Of a stretch of 64,000 bases of DNA, positions 22,538-33,887 are shown piece after piece (the first letter of the stretch is position 1; each line of letters opens with the position of its first letter). This DNA is from Marvania coccoides (lineage: Eukaryota; Chlorophyta; Trebouxiophyceae; Chlorellales; Chlorellaceae), in NCBI GenBank assembly GCA_963854735.1, contig OY978105.1, positions 124,001-188,000 on the forward strand. The letters are read 5' to 3'. A model generated the notes under the pieces. It was not told the origin of the DNA. It worked only from the letters and a program-made list of their open reading frames with translations, and did no database searches. Position numbers and translations under genes: made by a program.

Positions 22538-24434
22538 ATGGCGCCACTGTCGCAGGTGCAATAGTTTGGAAGGTAACTCTTTTTTCCGCTGGGGATTCAT
22601 TCCGGCTTCCTCAAGACAATGCTAAATTGTCCTTCCTCTCCCTTGTAATATGAAAATGCAGACTCTCCAAGACTTTAAAGACAGAGCCACCTCTAAATAT
22701 AATGCAAAATTTAACGGCTCCCCCACTGCTTCCGCTGCCGTGGCCAAGTAGTTTGTTGAAGAAACCAGTGTGGTAGGAGACAGAGCCGCCCTCCATCAAG
22801 CCGCAATTGCCGGCAGCAAATCTGCGGTGGAGGAGATTTTAAACACCGGCATTGACCCCGATGCTAAAGACGCGGAAGGCTACAATGCTCTCTATCACGC
22901 TGCATTTAACGGGCATTTCGACGTGGTATCCGAGCTGCTCTCTGTTGCCGTTGACGTAGATGCACAATCCCCCAGCGGCCTGACCGCGCTGCACTGCAGT
23001 GCTGGTCGGGGGCATGCAAAAATTGTTTCTGCGCTTCTCGTGGCAGGAGCTAAAGTGGAAGCCCGAGACAACCGGGGCCGCACAGCATTGCACTGCGCAG
23101 TCATGCACGGTGGTAATGCCGTGGTGGTCAACGCGCTGCTCTGTGCTGGTGCTGACCCAAACGCTCGCGATTCTGAGAGTTGTGTCCCTCTCCATAAAAC
23201 TAGCGACAGCGCTGGAAAGGCGGTAGTAGATGCGCTGATTGCTGCTGGGGCCGAGAAAGAGGCGAGAGATCTTCTCCAGCGCACACCCCTCCACCATGCT
23301 GCGTTTGCAGGTCGGTCAGTGGTGGTCTCTGCAATGCTCGCTGCGGGAGCGCACGACGCCAGGGATGCATCGGGTCTAAAACCCCTTCACTATGTCGCCA
23401 GCAGCGTGTGGAGGGCTGAAGATCACTCTGCAGTGCTCGATTCACTGGTTACTGCTGGCTCGGACATTGATGCTCGAGATAATCACGGCCGCACAGCCCT
23501 CCACCGAGCGGCACTGCGAGGCTGCAGTGCTGCGGTTGAAGCCCTCGTTGCGTTCGGTGCTGACCATATGGCGCGCGACCATTCGGGACGCTCAGCCCGC
23601 GAGTGTGCCTTGGCTGCGCAGCGTGATTTCCTGGCTGTGGCGGACGCGCTGCAATGTGCTGGCGAAAACTCGCAGTTGATGCCAAAAAGTGAGTCGGATT
23701 TTGAAGACTCGAGTCATGGCAGCAGCAGCATTGAGCCAAGCCCTCTCAATCTCGGTGCAGCGCTTCATCTGGCTGTCCACGCCGGCGACGCAGCAGAGGT
23801 CGCTCGCTTGCTGCATCAAGGCGCCAACCCAGAGGCTCGCGACGAGCTGCAGTGCACTGCGCTGCACTGGGCTGTGAGGAAGACCGACGAAGCAACCTTT
23901 AAAGTGCTGCTGAGGCATGGCGTGGATGTGAACGCCAGAGACCACTTTCAGCAAGTCCCTTTGCACGCAGCTGCATCTAGCGGCAATGCAGCTGTTTCAG
24001 AGGCTCTGCTGGATGCAGGGGCAGACACCGCAGCGCAGGATTTGCTCGGCAACACCGCCATGCACTGCGCTGTGCATGGTTCACATGCCGCTGTGGTTGC
24101 TGCATTCGTCGATGCTTTTAAAACCGGAAGGGCATCAGACATCGGGGTGCATGCCAAAGATCGTTTCTCACAAACCTCGTTGCATGCGGCTGCTTTCCTC
24201 GGCAACGCAGAAATGGTGAAAATGCTGCTCGGTGCTGGGGCAAACATTGAGGCAACAGACGAGGGGCTGCTAACACCGCTCCACTGCGCAGCTATGCACG
24301 GCCATGAAGCAGCGGTGGCTGTGCTGGTGGAGCACAGAGCAAACAAATGGGCGCTGGACGCCGAAAAAAAGACGCCAGTGGTTCACGCCGAGGAAGGAGG
24401 CCACTCGGCAGTAGTGGTTGAACTCATTGTTTAG
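22538..24434 (+). CDS. ankyrin-repeat protein
   Basis: Composed almost entirely of ankyrin repeats, about fifteen, with the consensus G.TALH.A...G and V..LL.AGA.....D seen throughout (for example GRTALHCAVMHGG, TPLHHAAFAGRS, TPLHCAAMHGHEAA). A short non-repeat linker rich in Ser lies at about 23690-23745. Such proteins are protein-interaction scaffolds; the partner is unknown and there is no attached catalytic domain. The main exon is open from 22752 to the stop. It has no suitable ATG at its beginning, so I propose a first exon 22538-22555 (MAPLSQ) joined to 22752 through a GTGCAA donor, giving 566 aa; this first exon is tentative. Repeat number and order are too variable to name an orthologue. 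Confidence 0.8.
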
Positions 24435-24553
24435 GGGGAACTTCATTTTTTTACCTTAGCATTACGTGAACATTTTCGGAATAAGATTAAACTTTTTTTT
24501 TCCCTGGCCAAATTCACATTTATGCAAACGACACATCGTTTACCCTCTCTCAT

Positions 24554-25107
24554 TCATGCTTTGACGATATCATAGTCAAAACCCAGCATCACATCATCTA
24601 CCACTGCTGTTAGCCCCAGGCCAGCAGCGCGAGCCAACACAAGCGCAGAGATGCTGAACTCCAGCGTGGTTTCGTCCCTGATGCTGTCCCACACCGGCTT
24701 CGCATGAGGGCCACCTGCCGGCAAAGGAAAACTTCCCAGGGTGGCCACCGCCTCGCCAATCGCACGCTTCTTCCCCTTCTTGTCTCGAAGTATGCGCCCA
24801 GGACAGATGTGCGGCATGAAGCAGCAACCTCTTTCTGGATGATCATCTCAGCGTGGTTGCCAGGAACATTTAAATAGCCGGCAAGGCCGCTGAAAAATAG
24901 CCAAGGCTCCCATCTCCCCAGCTGCTCCGCAGCAGCTGCAGGCACGTGCACAGCATGGATGGCGTGGCGCACCGCAGCACGCAGAAGGGCATCTCGTCCA
25001 CTCTCCGATTTTGGCTGTACTTGCAGGTCACCCCGGTGGCACACCTGCCTCAGCGTCACCAGAAGTGGCAGAGGGTAACTTTGAGTCTTACCCCGGAAGA
25101 GCGTCAT
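24554..25107 (-). pseudogene. hypothetical gene with an apparent frame break
   Basis: Two coding-like stretches lie in different frames on the minus strand. The upstream one (25107 to about 24820) contains HVPAAAAEQLGRWEPWLFF and NVPGNHAEMIIQKE. The downstream one (24817-24554) reads from PGRILRDKKGKKRAIGEA to LGFDYDIVKA and ends with a stop. The join needs a shift of one or two bases or an intron under 60 nt, for which I see no good sites. A strong donor (GGG, then GTAAGA) right after the first ATG adds doubt about the 5' end. This may be a pseudogene, a sequencing error, or a gene with very short introns. The family is not recognised. Confidence 0.35.
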
Positions 25108-25531
25108 GGCAGCCAGTCAGCACAAGTCTTAGATGAAAGCTAATGGAAAGCTTTAAGCGAACAAACTGTGGTTTAGAACCTCCCATGGGTCTTAAAGTTC
25201 AACTTTAACTCAAACGGTTTGAGTTTGAATTATCGCCAAAATTGACTCGATTCTTCGCAGGGGTGGGCAGCCCTTCTTTTCAGTGCTTTTGCATCCATAA
25301 TTACCCTTAATCCACTGATTTTCAAGCCCTCGAGCCCACATCAAGAAACTTTGGATCTTGCCCTGGGGGACTGCAGCGGGACACTGGAGAAATTACAAAA
25401 TTTGACCGCATGCGATACAATATTTGTCTTCTCTTTCTTGTACCATAGCCATCAAACAAAAAAAACAAAAAAAAACGGCTTAAGATTTAAGCCAGATGCA
25501 AAACAACAGGACATTTTGTCCGCCTTTCTCA
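25108..25531. other. intergenic, no gene seen
   Basis: AT-rich spacer between the start of the hypothetical gene and the 3' end of the CDK11-type kinase. Contains an A-rich run at about 25455-25480. Nothing else supported. Confidence 0.5.
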
Positions 25532-27558
25532 TCACCGCCGTGCGCCAGAGCCGTGCAGGTGGGAATTCGTTTCTGGAAAGGTGGGCATCATTTCTGCATC
25601 TTTGGGCAGGGGGTGCTCCCGGAACCATGGGTGGTCAAGAGCTTCTTGAGCCGAGATCCTTTGCTCCTGCAGAAGAAAAAAAATTAGTCTCAAATAAATC
25701 AAAACTCGAAAAATAGACTTTTTAATACTTCACAAAACATGAAGACTCAAAAGAAACATCCCCACAACTCACCGGGCACACCTCCAGCAGGCCGCTCAAA
25801 AGGTCAAACCCTGCGTCGCTCAGCGCCGGGCGGCCGTCAAAGATGGGCCCAGGCGGCGGAAACTTATGGCGTAGCGCGCTCCTGGGGCTGCCCTTGAACT
25901 TGAATTTCTTAAAATTGGGCAGCTCCTCCACCCTCGGCCAGGTTTCTGGCGTTGGCGTGCCCAGCGTGCGAAAGATGGTGTCCAGCTGCCCCAGCTCGTT
26001 CTGCCCTTGAAACAACGGCGCTTTTGCCAACAGCTCAGCCATGATGCAGCCGCAGGACCACACATCCACCGCGGTGGAGTAGGTTCTGGCGCCCAGCAGC
26101 AGCTCTGGCGGGCGGTACCACAGCGTGACCACCATGTGCGTGTACGGCTTCAACGGCTCGCCGTACTGCCTGGCCAGTCCAAAATCGCACACTTTGAGCT
26201 GCCCCCGGTTGGTGTACAGGATATTCGAGGTCTTGAGGTCGCGATGGATGACCCAGTTTGCGTGGAGGTAGGCGATGCCAGAGAGGAGCTGCCGCATCAG
26301 GCACTTTACCTCAGCGGTGGAGAACGGCTGCGTCATGCGGCGCTCCATGACGCCCTTAAGATCGTGGTCTGCGTACTCCATCACCATGAACACCGCGTCC
26401 AGGTTGGACCCCACCACCACCTCAGACACGTTGACGATGGAGGGGTGCGCCAAGGAAAGGAGGATGTTGATCTCGCGAACAGAGGTCAGGGGGAACCCGT
26501 CGCGCTCCTTCTCGAGCTTCACCTTTTTCAGAGCGCAGATGACCCCAGTTTCGCGGTCCCTGGCGCGGTAGACAACGCCGTAGGTGCCCTCGCTGATGCG
26601 GTTGAGCTTCTCGTAGTATTCAACGCTGCGGCACTCGTTTAGCATGGTGACCTGACGCTTAAAAGGCACCGCTGCTTCTGCTCCTCTCTCTTCTGGGGGG
26701 GATTGCTGTCCGCCAGTTGTGCCTGTGCCTGCTGCCCCACATTGCCGAGTCTCCTCCTCTGCCTCCTCCTCAGCACACCCCCTCTGCAGCTCGTCCTCCT
26801 GCCTCTCCGAATGTGCGGCTTCGTGGCCTTGGTCCATCGGCGAACGAGGGAAGCCCTCTGGCGAGTTGGGGCTGCCTGGCAACCGAGGGGCATCAGTGTC
26901 AACCGCCTCAGCAGGCCCCCCAGAACCAAGCTCAGGGGTGACATTGCGTCCCAGCTGCTCCAGCGCGTGGGCGGAGTTGCCTTCTCGCCGAATGTGCATT
27001 TCCTCTTCTGGGCTAGAAACATCGGGGGAGGCATTCATGTAGGCTGCAGGGTCGAACTTACGGCGCCGTCCCCCATCAGAGTCATAATCTGGATCAGTCC
27101 CATCTGCGTCTGACGGGGGCCCAGCAGGGCTCCCGCCCGCCGCTGCCGCTGCTTCCTCTGCCTGCCGCCTTTGAAACTCCTCCACTTCTGCCTGAGCTCG
27201 TTCTGCCATGGAAATGCCGGTGCCAAAGGGGAGGCTGCCCCCTATTGTTTCCGAGCGGAGAGCCTTGTCCCGGCCGTGGTCATCCCCCCACACGATGGGG
27301 GAGTGCTTGCGTTTGTGGCGGCCACCTGCTGCGGTGCTGGGCTGCTCTTCTTCTGCATCTTCGTCGTCCAACCACCTTGATCGTGGGCGCGGCTGCGGAG
27401 CTTCGCCTTGGTCCTCCTGGGGGCCAGCGGCTTGCGCAACCGCGACGCTGGGCTCCGCCTGCAGTTGGCGTTGGCGGGTGAGGTGCGCTGCCTCGGCAAC
27501 CAACGGATTGGAGCCAAATGTGCGGGCTCGCCGCGCGCCATCGTGCCCTTCAGACCTT
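25532..27558 (-). CDS. CDK11 (PITSLRE)-type cyclin-dependent kinase, 5' end unresolved
   Basis: Serine/threonine kinase of the CDK11/CDKG group, nuclear regulators of transcription and splicing. A long charged N-terminal region carries [13 protein letters not shown] and KHSPIVW, typical of this group. The kinase domain has the glycine loop [12 protein letters not shown], the lysine [10 protein letters not shown], helix C as PLTSVREI in place of PITSLREI, catalytic loop [17 protein letters not shown], and the activation segment [16 protein letters not shown]. The last exon (25666-25532) adds [15 protein letters not shown] and a short tail, joined in phase 0 across intron 25667-25772. The main exon begins at an acceptor (27559) in phase 2, so an upstream exon with the start codon is missing from this model. 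Length so far is about 640 residues. Confidence 0.9.
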
Positions 27559-27953
27559 CTGCATGTAATTTGCAGGACAAGGGCGGGGTTAAACACAAGG
27601 GGAGCAGTTTTTCCCCAGAAATATTTAATAATAAAGTTCAGTCTGCGACGGCGTGGAGAGGCGGCATCCCAAACCCAAAAGCATTTCCAACTTACTCCAT
27701 AATAAAATTAAATAAACCAAAAATTTTAAACGACGACGAAGCCTGGAAGGAGTCCTGAAAACGAGGCTCCCCTGTTTTTTTTAATTTCATTCGAAAATAT
27801 AATCATTTTACTAAACACGTCTTTTAAGCTGATTGAATCCCGTCTACAGGAATCCGGTCAGCCCGACTTTTTTAATTTTTTCCCCTCATCTATTTTTTTT
27901 GCGACACTCCTCAGCTGCGTTCGTGGCCCTGGTGCAAGGCAAAAGAGTGTGCC
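27559..27953. other. divergent promoter region, hidden first exon of the kinase likely
   Basis: Lies between the 5' end of the kinase (-) and PP2A-A (+). It should contain the first coding exon of the kinase, but no minus-strand ATG with a clean phase 2 donor could be identified. AT-rich throughout. Confidence 0.4.
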
Positions 27954-29818
27954 ATGAATGAAGCAGATGCGCTGTATCCAATAGCCGTATTGATGTAAGC
28001 TATTCTGCGAGTTGTGCTGTTGAAACATGGAGGGAACAATAAAATGTTTATGTTCACACTCCTGACAACGCACCCACCGTCCCCTCCCTTTGTCACAGAG
28101 ACGAGCTGAGAAATGAAGACGTGACCCTGCGTCTCAACTCCGTCAAGCGGCTCACCACCATCGCGGTGGCCCTGGGCGAGGAGCGCACCCGCGGTGAGCT
28201 GCTCCCCTTCCTGCAAGAGAACCACGATGACGAGGACGAGGTGCTGCTGGTGGTCGCAGAGGAGCTGGGAAAGTTCATCCCCCTGGTAGGCGGCCCCTCT
28301 CACGCCCACACCCTGCTGTCACCGCTGGAGGCGCTGGCCAGCGTGGACGAGACTGTGGTGCGAGACACCGCGGTGGCCAGCCTGAAGGAGGTGGGCGCAC
28401 AGCTGCCGGACGCTGCCATTGCCGAGCATTTCGTGCCCATGATGCATCGGCTGCTGGACAAAGAGTGGACGGCCAGGGTATCGGTGGCGCAGCTGTTTGC
28501 TACAGCATACCCGCGGTCACCTGCAGCGGCGCGAGGGGATCTGCGGACGCGCTTCACCGCCCTGGCCAAGGACGAGACCCCCATGGTGCGGCGAGCCGCA
28601 GCAGCCGCTTTCGGGGGCCTGGTGGCGGTGGTAGAGAAGGAGGTGGTGTTGGGGGATTTGCTGCCGGTGTTTGAAAAGCTGACGGGGGATGAGCAGGACT
28701 CCGTGCGGTTGATCTCGGTGGAGGGGTGCGGTCCGCTGGCTGTGGCGCTGGCCCAGCGGGAAGCTGTGGCCACGCACGTGCTGCCCGTGCTGCTGCAGTT
28801 TGCGCGAGACAAGAGCTGGCGCGTGCGCTACAACGCCGCCACCCAGATCCCCATCTTGGCAGACGTGCTGGGCGTTGAAGACACCCGCACCCACCTGCTC
28901 CCCGCCTTTTCCGAGCTGTTGACTGACGGCGAGGCTGAGGTCCGCATGGCAGCAGCGGGCAGGACCGCAGAGGTGTGCGCAGTGCTCCCCCCCGAGGACA
29001 TTGCGCTCTCCATCATTCCCCGCTGCCGTGAGCTCGCCAGCGACGGTTCTCAGTTCGTTCGCGCTGCCCTGGCCAAGGTAGTGACTGAGCTGGCGCCCCG
29101 GCTGGGCAAGGATGCCACCACCTCGCACCTGCTGCCCATTTGCCTGGAGCTGCTGGCTGACGAGTACGCAGAGGTGCGACTCGGCATCATCGGCAAGCTG
29201 GACTGTGTGGGTCAGGTGGTTGGCGTGGAGCTGCTGAGCCAGAGCCTGCTGCCGGCGGTGGAGGGCCTGGCCGAGGACAAGCACTGGCGGGTGCGGCTGG
29301 CGATCATAGGGCACGTGCCGCTGCTGGCCGCGCAGCTTGGTCCCGAGTTTTTGGAGCAGAAGCTCGGTCCGCAGTGCATAAAGTGGCTGCAGGACCAGGT
29401 GTTCTCCATCCGTGAAGCGGCAACGCAGGCGCTGGAGAAGCTCGCTCAGGCGTTTGGGTCCGACTGGGCGCGCAGCCACCTTGTACCCGCGGTACTCGAA
29501 GCCCTGCGCAACCCCAGCTACCTGGTGAGGGAGACTGCGCTCAAGGCGGTGGCCGCGCTGGCGCCTGTGGTGCAGCGGGACGTGCTGGACGGCGCCCTGC
29601 TGCCTGCGGTGGTGGCCGTGGGCAAAGACGACGGCGTGCCCAACGTGAGGTTTAACGCTGCCAAGGTGATGGAGCGACTGGCTGGGTTGATGGACAGCCC
29701 GGCGGTGGAGGCCACCATCCGGCCGTGCTTGCTGGGAATGGCCAGCGATGCAGACATGGACGTCAGGTTCTTCGCTGCAAAGGCGCTGGTGGCGTGCGAT
29801 GGCACAACGGCCATGTGA
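27954..29818 (+). CDS. PP2AA: protein phosphatase 2A scaffold subunit A (PR65)
   Basis: Scaffold of the PP2A holoenzyme, holding the catalytic C and regulatory B subunits. Exon 1 (27954-27994) encodes MNEADALYPIAVLI and joins in phase 2 through a GTAAGC donor to exon 2 (28099-29818), giving 586 aa, close to the 589 aa of the human protein. The whole protein is HEAT repeats with highly conserved segments: RLNSVKRLTTIAVALGEERT, DEDEVLLVVAEELGKFIP, DKSWRVRYNAATQ, LRDDEAEVR-like TDGEAEVRMAAAG, DKHWRVRLAIIGH, and the end DVRFFAAKAL. No odd features. This is one of the most certain assignments here. Confidence 0.97.
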
Positions 29819-30123
29819 TCAACGAGATGGGAGAGAGAAGGAGCGAGACAAAAAGATTTAAGTATATGACGAGCGGCGGGGTCGGTGCCAGCAAAAGAGA
29901 AACATTTGGGCTTGGTAACCATGTCGGGCTGCGCTGCCCGGCTGTTTGTGCGACTTGCCGGAACTAGCGTTGTAAAATCAGGACTGACATACCTTGCATT
30001 TTTTTCTTCTTTTCGGTCGCCCCATAACAAAACATAACGTGCTTTTTTCCACACACAATAAAGCAGCATTAAATCCCTGGGAGTGTTCTTTGTAGTTTTC
30101 TCATCACAAGACATAATATAACC
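29819..30123. other. intergenic between PP2A-A and thioredoxin
   Basis: Short spacer, about 300 bases. A TGTAA pentamer, the polyadenylation signal of green algae, is at about 29971, about 150 bases after the PP2A-A stop. No other feature. Confidence 0.45.
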
Positions 30124-30808
30124 ATGGCAGGTAAGAGAGATCACCTCATCAAACAGATGAGTCGGAACAGTGTCCACTGCGACGCGTTTGAGATGGGGAA
30201 CACCGCATACAGCCACGCTACCATGTGATCCTGACACTGTGGCATTGCTTGCAGGGGGAAAAGTTGTTGCCATTCACTCCAAGGAGGAATGGGATCAGCA
30301 GCACGCTGCGGCCTCCAACTCCGGAGCTGCGGTGAGTCCACTCTAGGCCTTGAACAACCGCTAATGCCCTCGGCAATCGATCCATTCGGACAAGGCAGTT
30401 CCCCATTCTCATGATAGCCCTCCCTCTTTTCAAACAGATCATTGTCGATTTCTCTGCCACCTGGTGCGGCCCGTGCCGCATGATCTCCCCCGAGTTTGAA
30501 AAGCTCAGCACCGAGTTCACCAGCATCGTCTTTCTCAAGGTCGACGTTGACGAGGTGGAGGTGAGGACTGGAAAAGCACTTTTTCCCTTTCAGTGGTGGC
30601 GAAAGTGAGGAGATACAGATTAGCAAAAGAGAGCATCTGTCTCCAACGTTATTTTTTTCCTCCCTTACCACTTTTCCAGGCGGTTGCAAGCAGCTGCGGC
30701 ATCAGCGCCATGCCCACTTTCCAGGTGTGGAAGAACGGCGAGAAGATTGACGAGCTTGTGGGCGCTTCCAAGGACAGGCTTAAGGCCCTCATTCAGAAGT
30801 ACGCATGA
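30124..30808 (+). CDS. thioredoxin, h-type (cytosolic)
   Basis: Disulfide reductase of 111 aa. Four exons: 30124-30130, 30255-30331, 30438-30560, 30680-30808, all with good GT-AG ends. Landmarks are VIHSKEEW-like [13 protein letters not shown], the active site [13 protein letters not shown] with [20 protein letters not shown], the cis-proline strand [15 protein letters not shown], and the helix ending in LKALIQKYA. The WCGPC site is intact. No transit peptide is present, so a cytosolic h-type protein is most likely, reduced by NADPH-thioredoxin reductase. The first coding exon is only 7 nt (ATGGCAG). Confidence 0.95.
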
Positions 30809-31371
30809 ATCAATAGTTGCCGTGGCTGACTGCGGCAGGTGCTCACTTGAATTTCACATGCACAATTCGTTGGGGGAAAGGCAGGTAACTTCCCCTTGAC
30901 GGAGTTTCTTATATCATGGGAGTTCAGATTCTGAGATGGAGATAAAATTGTATATACTGTAAACCATGACCTGCAAGCGAGAAAACTGCTGTAATTCAAA
31001 AGAGAGGCAGGTTTGCAGCTGTGGCTACTTTGAGAAACGTCTTGAGTAAAGGGACAGCCCGTGGCCTCTGACGCTCCCTCTTGCATGTTCATGAAAGGGC
31101 AACATGGCATCTTCATGTCTCAAAAACTCTCTCTCTCTCATGTGAAAGGCAGCTAGCACTTCATGAAACCACCTTTAAAATAAAAAACACTTCATAAAAA
31201 AAATAAAAAAATTTAGCGCAAGGTTCCAGCAATTTGCAAAGCACCGACGCAAATCACAATTTTATTTTCTAGGGTTGCTCATTTGGTGTGCCTGTCGTGG
31301 CAACCCCCGTGCCAAACACCGCTGCTGGGAGCCGCAAACTAGATTTTACAAATTAAATTAAATAAGCCGCG
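30809..31371. other. intergenic, AT-rich
   Basis: Spacer between thioredoxin and NDUFA1, both on the plus strand. A TGTAAA motif at about 30959 could be the thioredoxin polyadenylation signal. A/T runs lie at 31180-31215. No gene seen. Confidence 0.5.
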
Positions 31372-31572
31372 ATGTTTCCCGCGTGGATCGAGTCCATCGT
31401 TCCGCTGGGGCTGATCACTGGCTTGATATCAGCAGCTGGCGGACTTCAATACGGCGTGCACCACCTTTTCTATGGCAGGCCGAAGCTGGTGGGGGCCGAC
31501 GACTTTGACCGACTGGTTGCAAAGCGGGACGAGCGAATGAAGGAGGAATGGCAGAAGCGAGCGAGCAAGTGA
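31372..31572 (+). CDS. NDUFA1: NADH dehydrogenase complex I subunit NDUFA1 (MWFE)
   Basis: Accessory subunit of mitochondrial complex I, 66 aa, single exon. The protein has the plant/algal arrangement: a short N-terminus MFPAWIESIVPLGLITGL forming one membrane helix with the conserved acidic residue, then QYGVHHLFYGRPKLVGADDFD and a charged C-terminus RDERMKEEW. Plant MWFE has the same signature, with HGRPKHIG and a D-rich stretch. It is inserted in the inner membrane without a cleaved presequence. Expressed from its own promoter; the neighbouring genes are unrelated. Confidence 0.9.
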   Translation: MFPAWIESIVPLGLITGLISAAGGLQYGVHHLFYGRPKLVGADDFDRLVAKRDERMKEEWQKRASK

Positions 31573-31812
31573 GCTGCGGCGGCCGCAATGCAGGCGAGCG
31601 GCAGCGGAGGATGGAAACGGTGGTGACCGCTGGGATTGCTGCGCCAGCAACAACAACTTGAAGAAGAGGGCAAAATCATGATGAGGACATTGCTTTTCTT
31701 TTCTATTTACATTTCAACTTTTTTCTTTCTATGTTTTTTCATGTTTGTTTTCCACCGTATCCCTTCAAAGAGTAACGACTGACACCTATTTTCATTGGAC
31801 GACCGTAGTCGT

Positions 31813-32747
31813 TTAGTCTAGCAGCGACTGCACCCCAAGAATGCGAATCTTGACCCCAGCCACACTCTGGCTCGGCATGTAGTAGATCCAGTAGTTGTTG
31901 GAGGCTGCAGGTAAATGGGAAGGATAAAAAATAAATGCTTTTCTTCTTCTTTTTCACGCAGAGAAAAATATTTTCACCTGCCGCCCCGATCTGAATCCTC
32001 ATGATTGGGTACCCCTCCTGCCCCTCGATCGGTTCCGCCTCGATTTTCTGTATGCTGCTGTAGGCAATCTTCTGCGTGTGCGCTGCGCTGCCAATCCACA
32101 GCTGCAGCATCTTGGTGCCCTGTGCGTTGAGGAGACCGGGAATCTGGGTCTGGTCGTCACGCAGCTGTACCTGGCGCCCTGCAATGCCCGGCCAGGCGTC
32201 CTCGGGCACCCCCTTCTCCAGCACCTGCAACACACGTTGATCAATTTAAATGAATTGATGTTGTCCTCACCACCAGCGAGCTGCTCACCTTCTTGTGCTT
32301 TGCGTCTTGGATCCACGGCTCCATTTTCACCGGCGCGTCCCACTCCGCTCCACTCGATCCTGCAGCAGCTTCGGGCCCCGCTGCGATGGCTTCCGCTGCC
32401 ACTTTCGTTCCTATGACCATCAGCCTGCTCCCATTCTTCAGCTGCGTGTCCCGCAGGGGGGTGTCGTCCTGCAACGGGGCATCAAGACTCGGGGTGTTGA
32501 ATCAGCTATCACTGGCGGAAATGCGATTGTTGAGAAATCCCAGAGCCAGACCCGCCGCTGCAAGACCTCCCAGGGGTTAAGAACATACTGAGTTAGGGGT
32601 ATTGTATTCAACGATTGTTTCAAATGCAATGCACCGCCGCTCTCGCCTTTAGCTGCCCTTTGAAAATCAGCTTCTGGTGGGTGGGTGGGCTTGCCAAATA
32701 CGATTTTGATCTCAATATAATTTCCCTCTCATTCACGTTTGGCTGAC
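31813..32747 (-). CDS. UBFD1-like ubiquitin-domain protein, 5' end unresolved
   Basis: Contains a ubiquitin-like fold (SPPTHQKLIFKGQLK, then DDTPLRDTQLKNGSRLMVIG) and a second conserved domain typical of UBFD1: KHKKVLEKGVPEDAWPGI, LQLWIGSAAHTQKIAYS, EAEPIEGQEGYPIM and NNYWIYYMPSQ. Exons 32747-32647, 32468-32289, 32225-31978 and 31904-31813. The intron 32469-32646 fits best with a GCGAGA donor because it keeps the usual loop length of the ubiquitin fold; a GT ten bases later would also keep frame and add four residues. The first exon, with the start codon, is not found; the region just upstream carries a suggestive but out-of-frame stretch starting at an ATG near 32793. UBFD1 function is poorly known; a link to ubiquitin signalling is all that can be said. 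Confidence 0.75.
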
Positions 32748-32907
32748 CTGAAGGTCTCCCCCGCCGGAAGATCAGAATATGGGGTTGTCATTTTCTAATA
32801 CAAAATAAGAATTAATTGAGCCATTTCAAGCACAGCTGAGAAGGCTTTTATATAAAAAATAAACCCAAAATTCCCGCTCTCAGGTCCGCAGGACAAAAAA
32901 TTGTTTC

Positions 32908-33887
32908 ATGTGCACAATACACGCAAAGTTGCTCATGACAGCGCTTCGGCGCGGGCTGCCGAGGACCGGTTTCACTCTTGACACATCTTTGCCAGCCTTG
33001 TTCGCCCATTCTGCAGCCCGCTCCATCTATCCACTGCGTCCTTCACCTTTCCGCGCCAGCTTAACCTCTGGCAGCGGCCTGGGGTCGCCCAGCTCTGCGC
33101 CCAGTTTGCCTCCTCCTCCGCCACTGGTCGTCGTCGTGTCTGGCCCCAGCGGCGTCGGCAAAGACGCGGTCATTCGGCGCCTGCAAGACAAGCGCCCCGA
33201 CCTCCACTTTGTTGTCACAGCTACCTCCAGGCCCATGCGCCCTGGCGAGGTGGACGGCGTCGATTATTTTTTCGTGAGCAGGGAGGAGTTTGAGGCCTGG
33301 ATTGCTGGGGGGAAGCTGCTGGAGCACGCGGTGGTCTACGGCGAGTACAAGGGCATCCCCCGGCAGCAGGTCGAGGGCGCTCTGGCGCGGGGCACGGACG
33401 TAGTGCTGCGGGTTGACGTGCAGGGCGCGCAGACCATGCGGCAGCTCCTGCCAGGGCTGGTTTCGGTGTTTCTGGTGGCGGAGAGCGAAGCAGAGCTGGT
33501 GGATCGGCTGGTTGCGCGGAAGACAGAGGCGGCCGACAAGATGGTGGTGAGAGTGCGGACTGCGAGGGAGGAAATGGCGAGGCTAGGGGAGTTTGACTAC
33601 GGTGAGAGTGGTACTAATTATCGAGTAATTATAATGGGCAAAGTCTGTGTTTTTGTTTTTGTTTTTTTTCTTTGTGTGGGGATCCAGTAAAAATTATGTC
33701 CAATATGGCGAGGTTAAAAAATGTTTCCCCCCTTTTTGAAACTGCAGTCGTGGTGAACAGGGACGGGCAGATGGAGGACACCGTATCGCAGATTGAGGCG
33801 ATACTGATGGCGGAAAAGGCTAGGGTTGCACGAAGATGCGCTGTTTTACCAAAGTCGGTGGAGGCGACGAGCAATTCTTTGGCATAA
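32908..33887 (+). CDS. GMK: guanylate kinase, organelle-targeted type
   Basis: Catalyses GMP + ATP to GDP + ADP. About 277 aa from exons 32908-33601 and 33748-33887 (phase 1). Residues 1 to about 70 form a basic, Ser/Pro/Ala-rich leader without domain homology, consistent with plastid and/or mitochondrial import. The core has P-loop [18 protein letters not shown]-binding [27 protein letters not shown], the motif [25 protein letters not shown] and [10 protein letters not shown]. The GKDAVI form of the P-loop and FDYVVVN ending are those of plant organelle guanylate kinases. Met10 is an alternative start. The gene is divergent from the UBFD1-like gene with about 160 bases between them. Confidence 0.93.

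Noticed and set aside
24554..25107. Programmed frameshift in the hypothetical gene
   Set aside because: No slippery heptamer or downstream structure is evident; decay, error or a very short intron are simpler.
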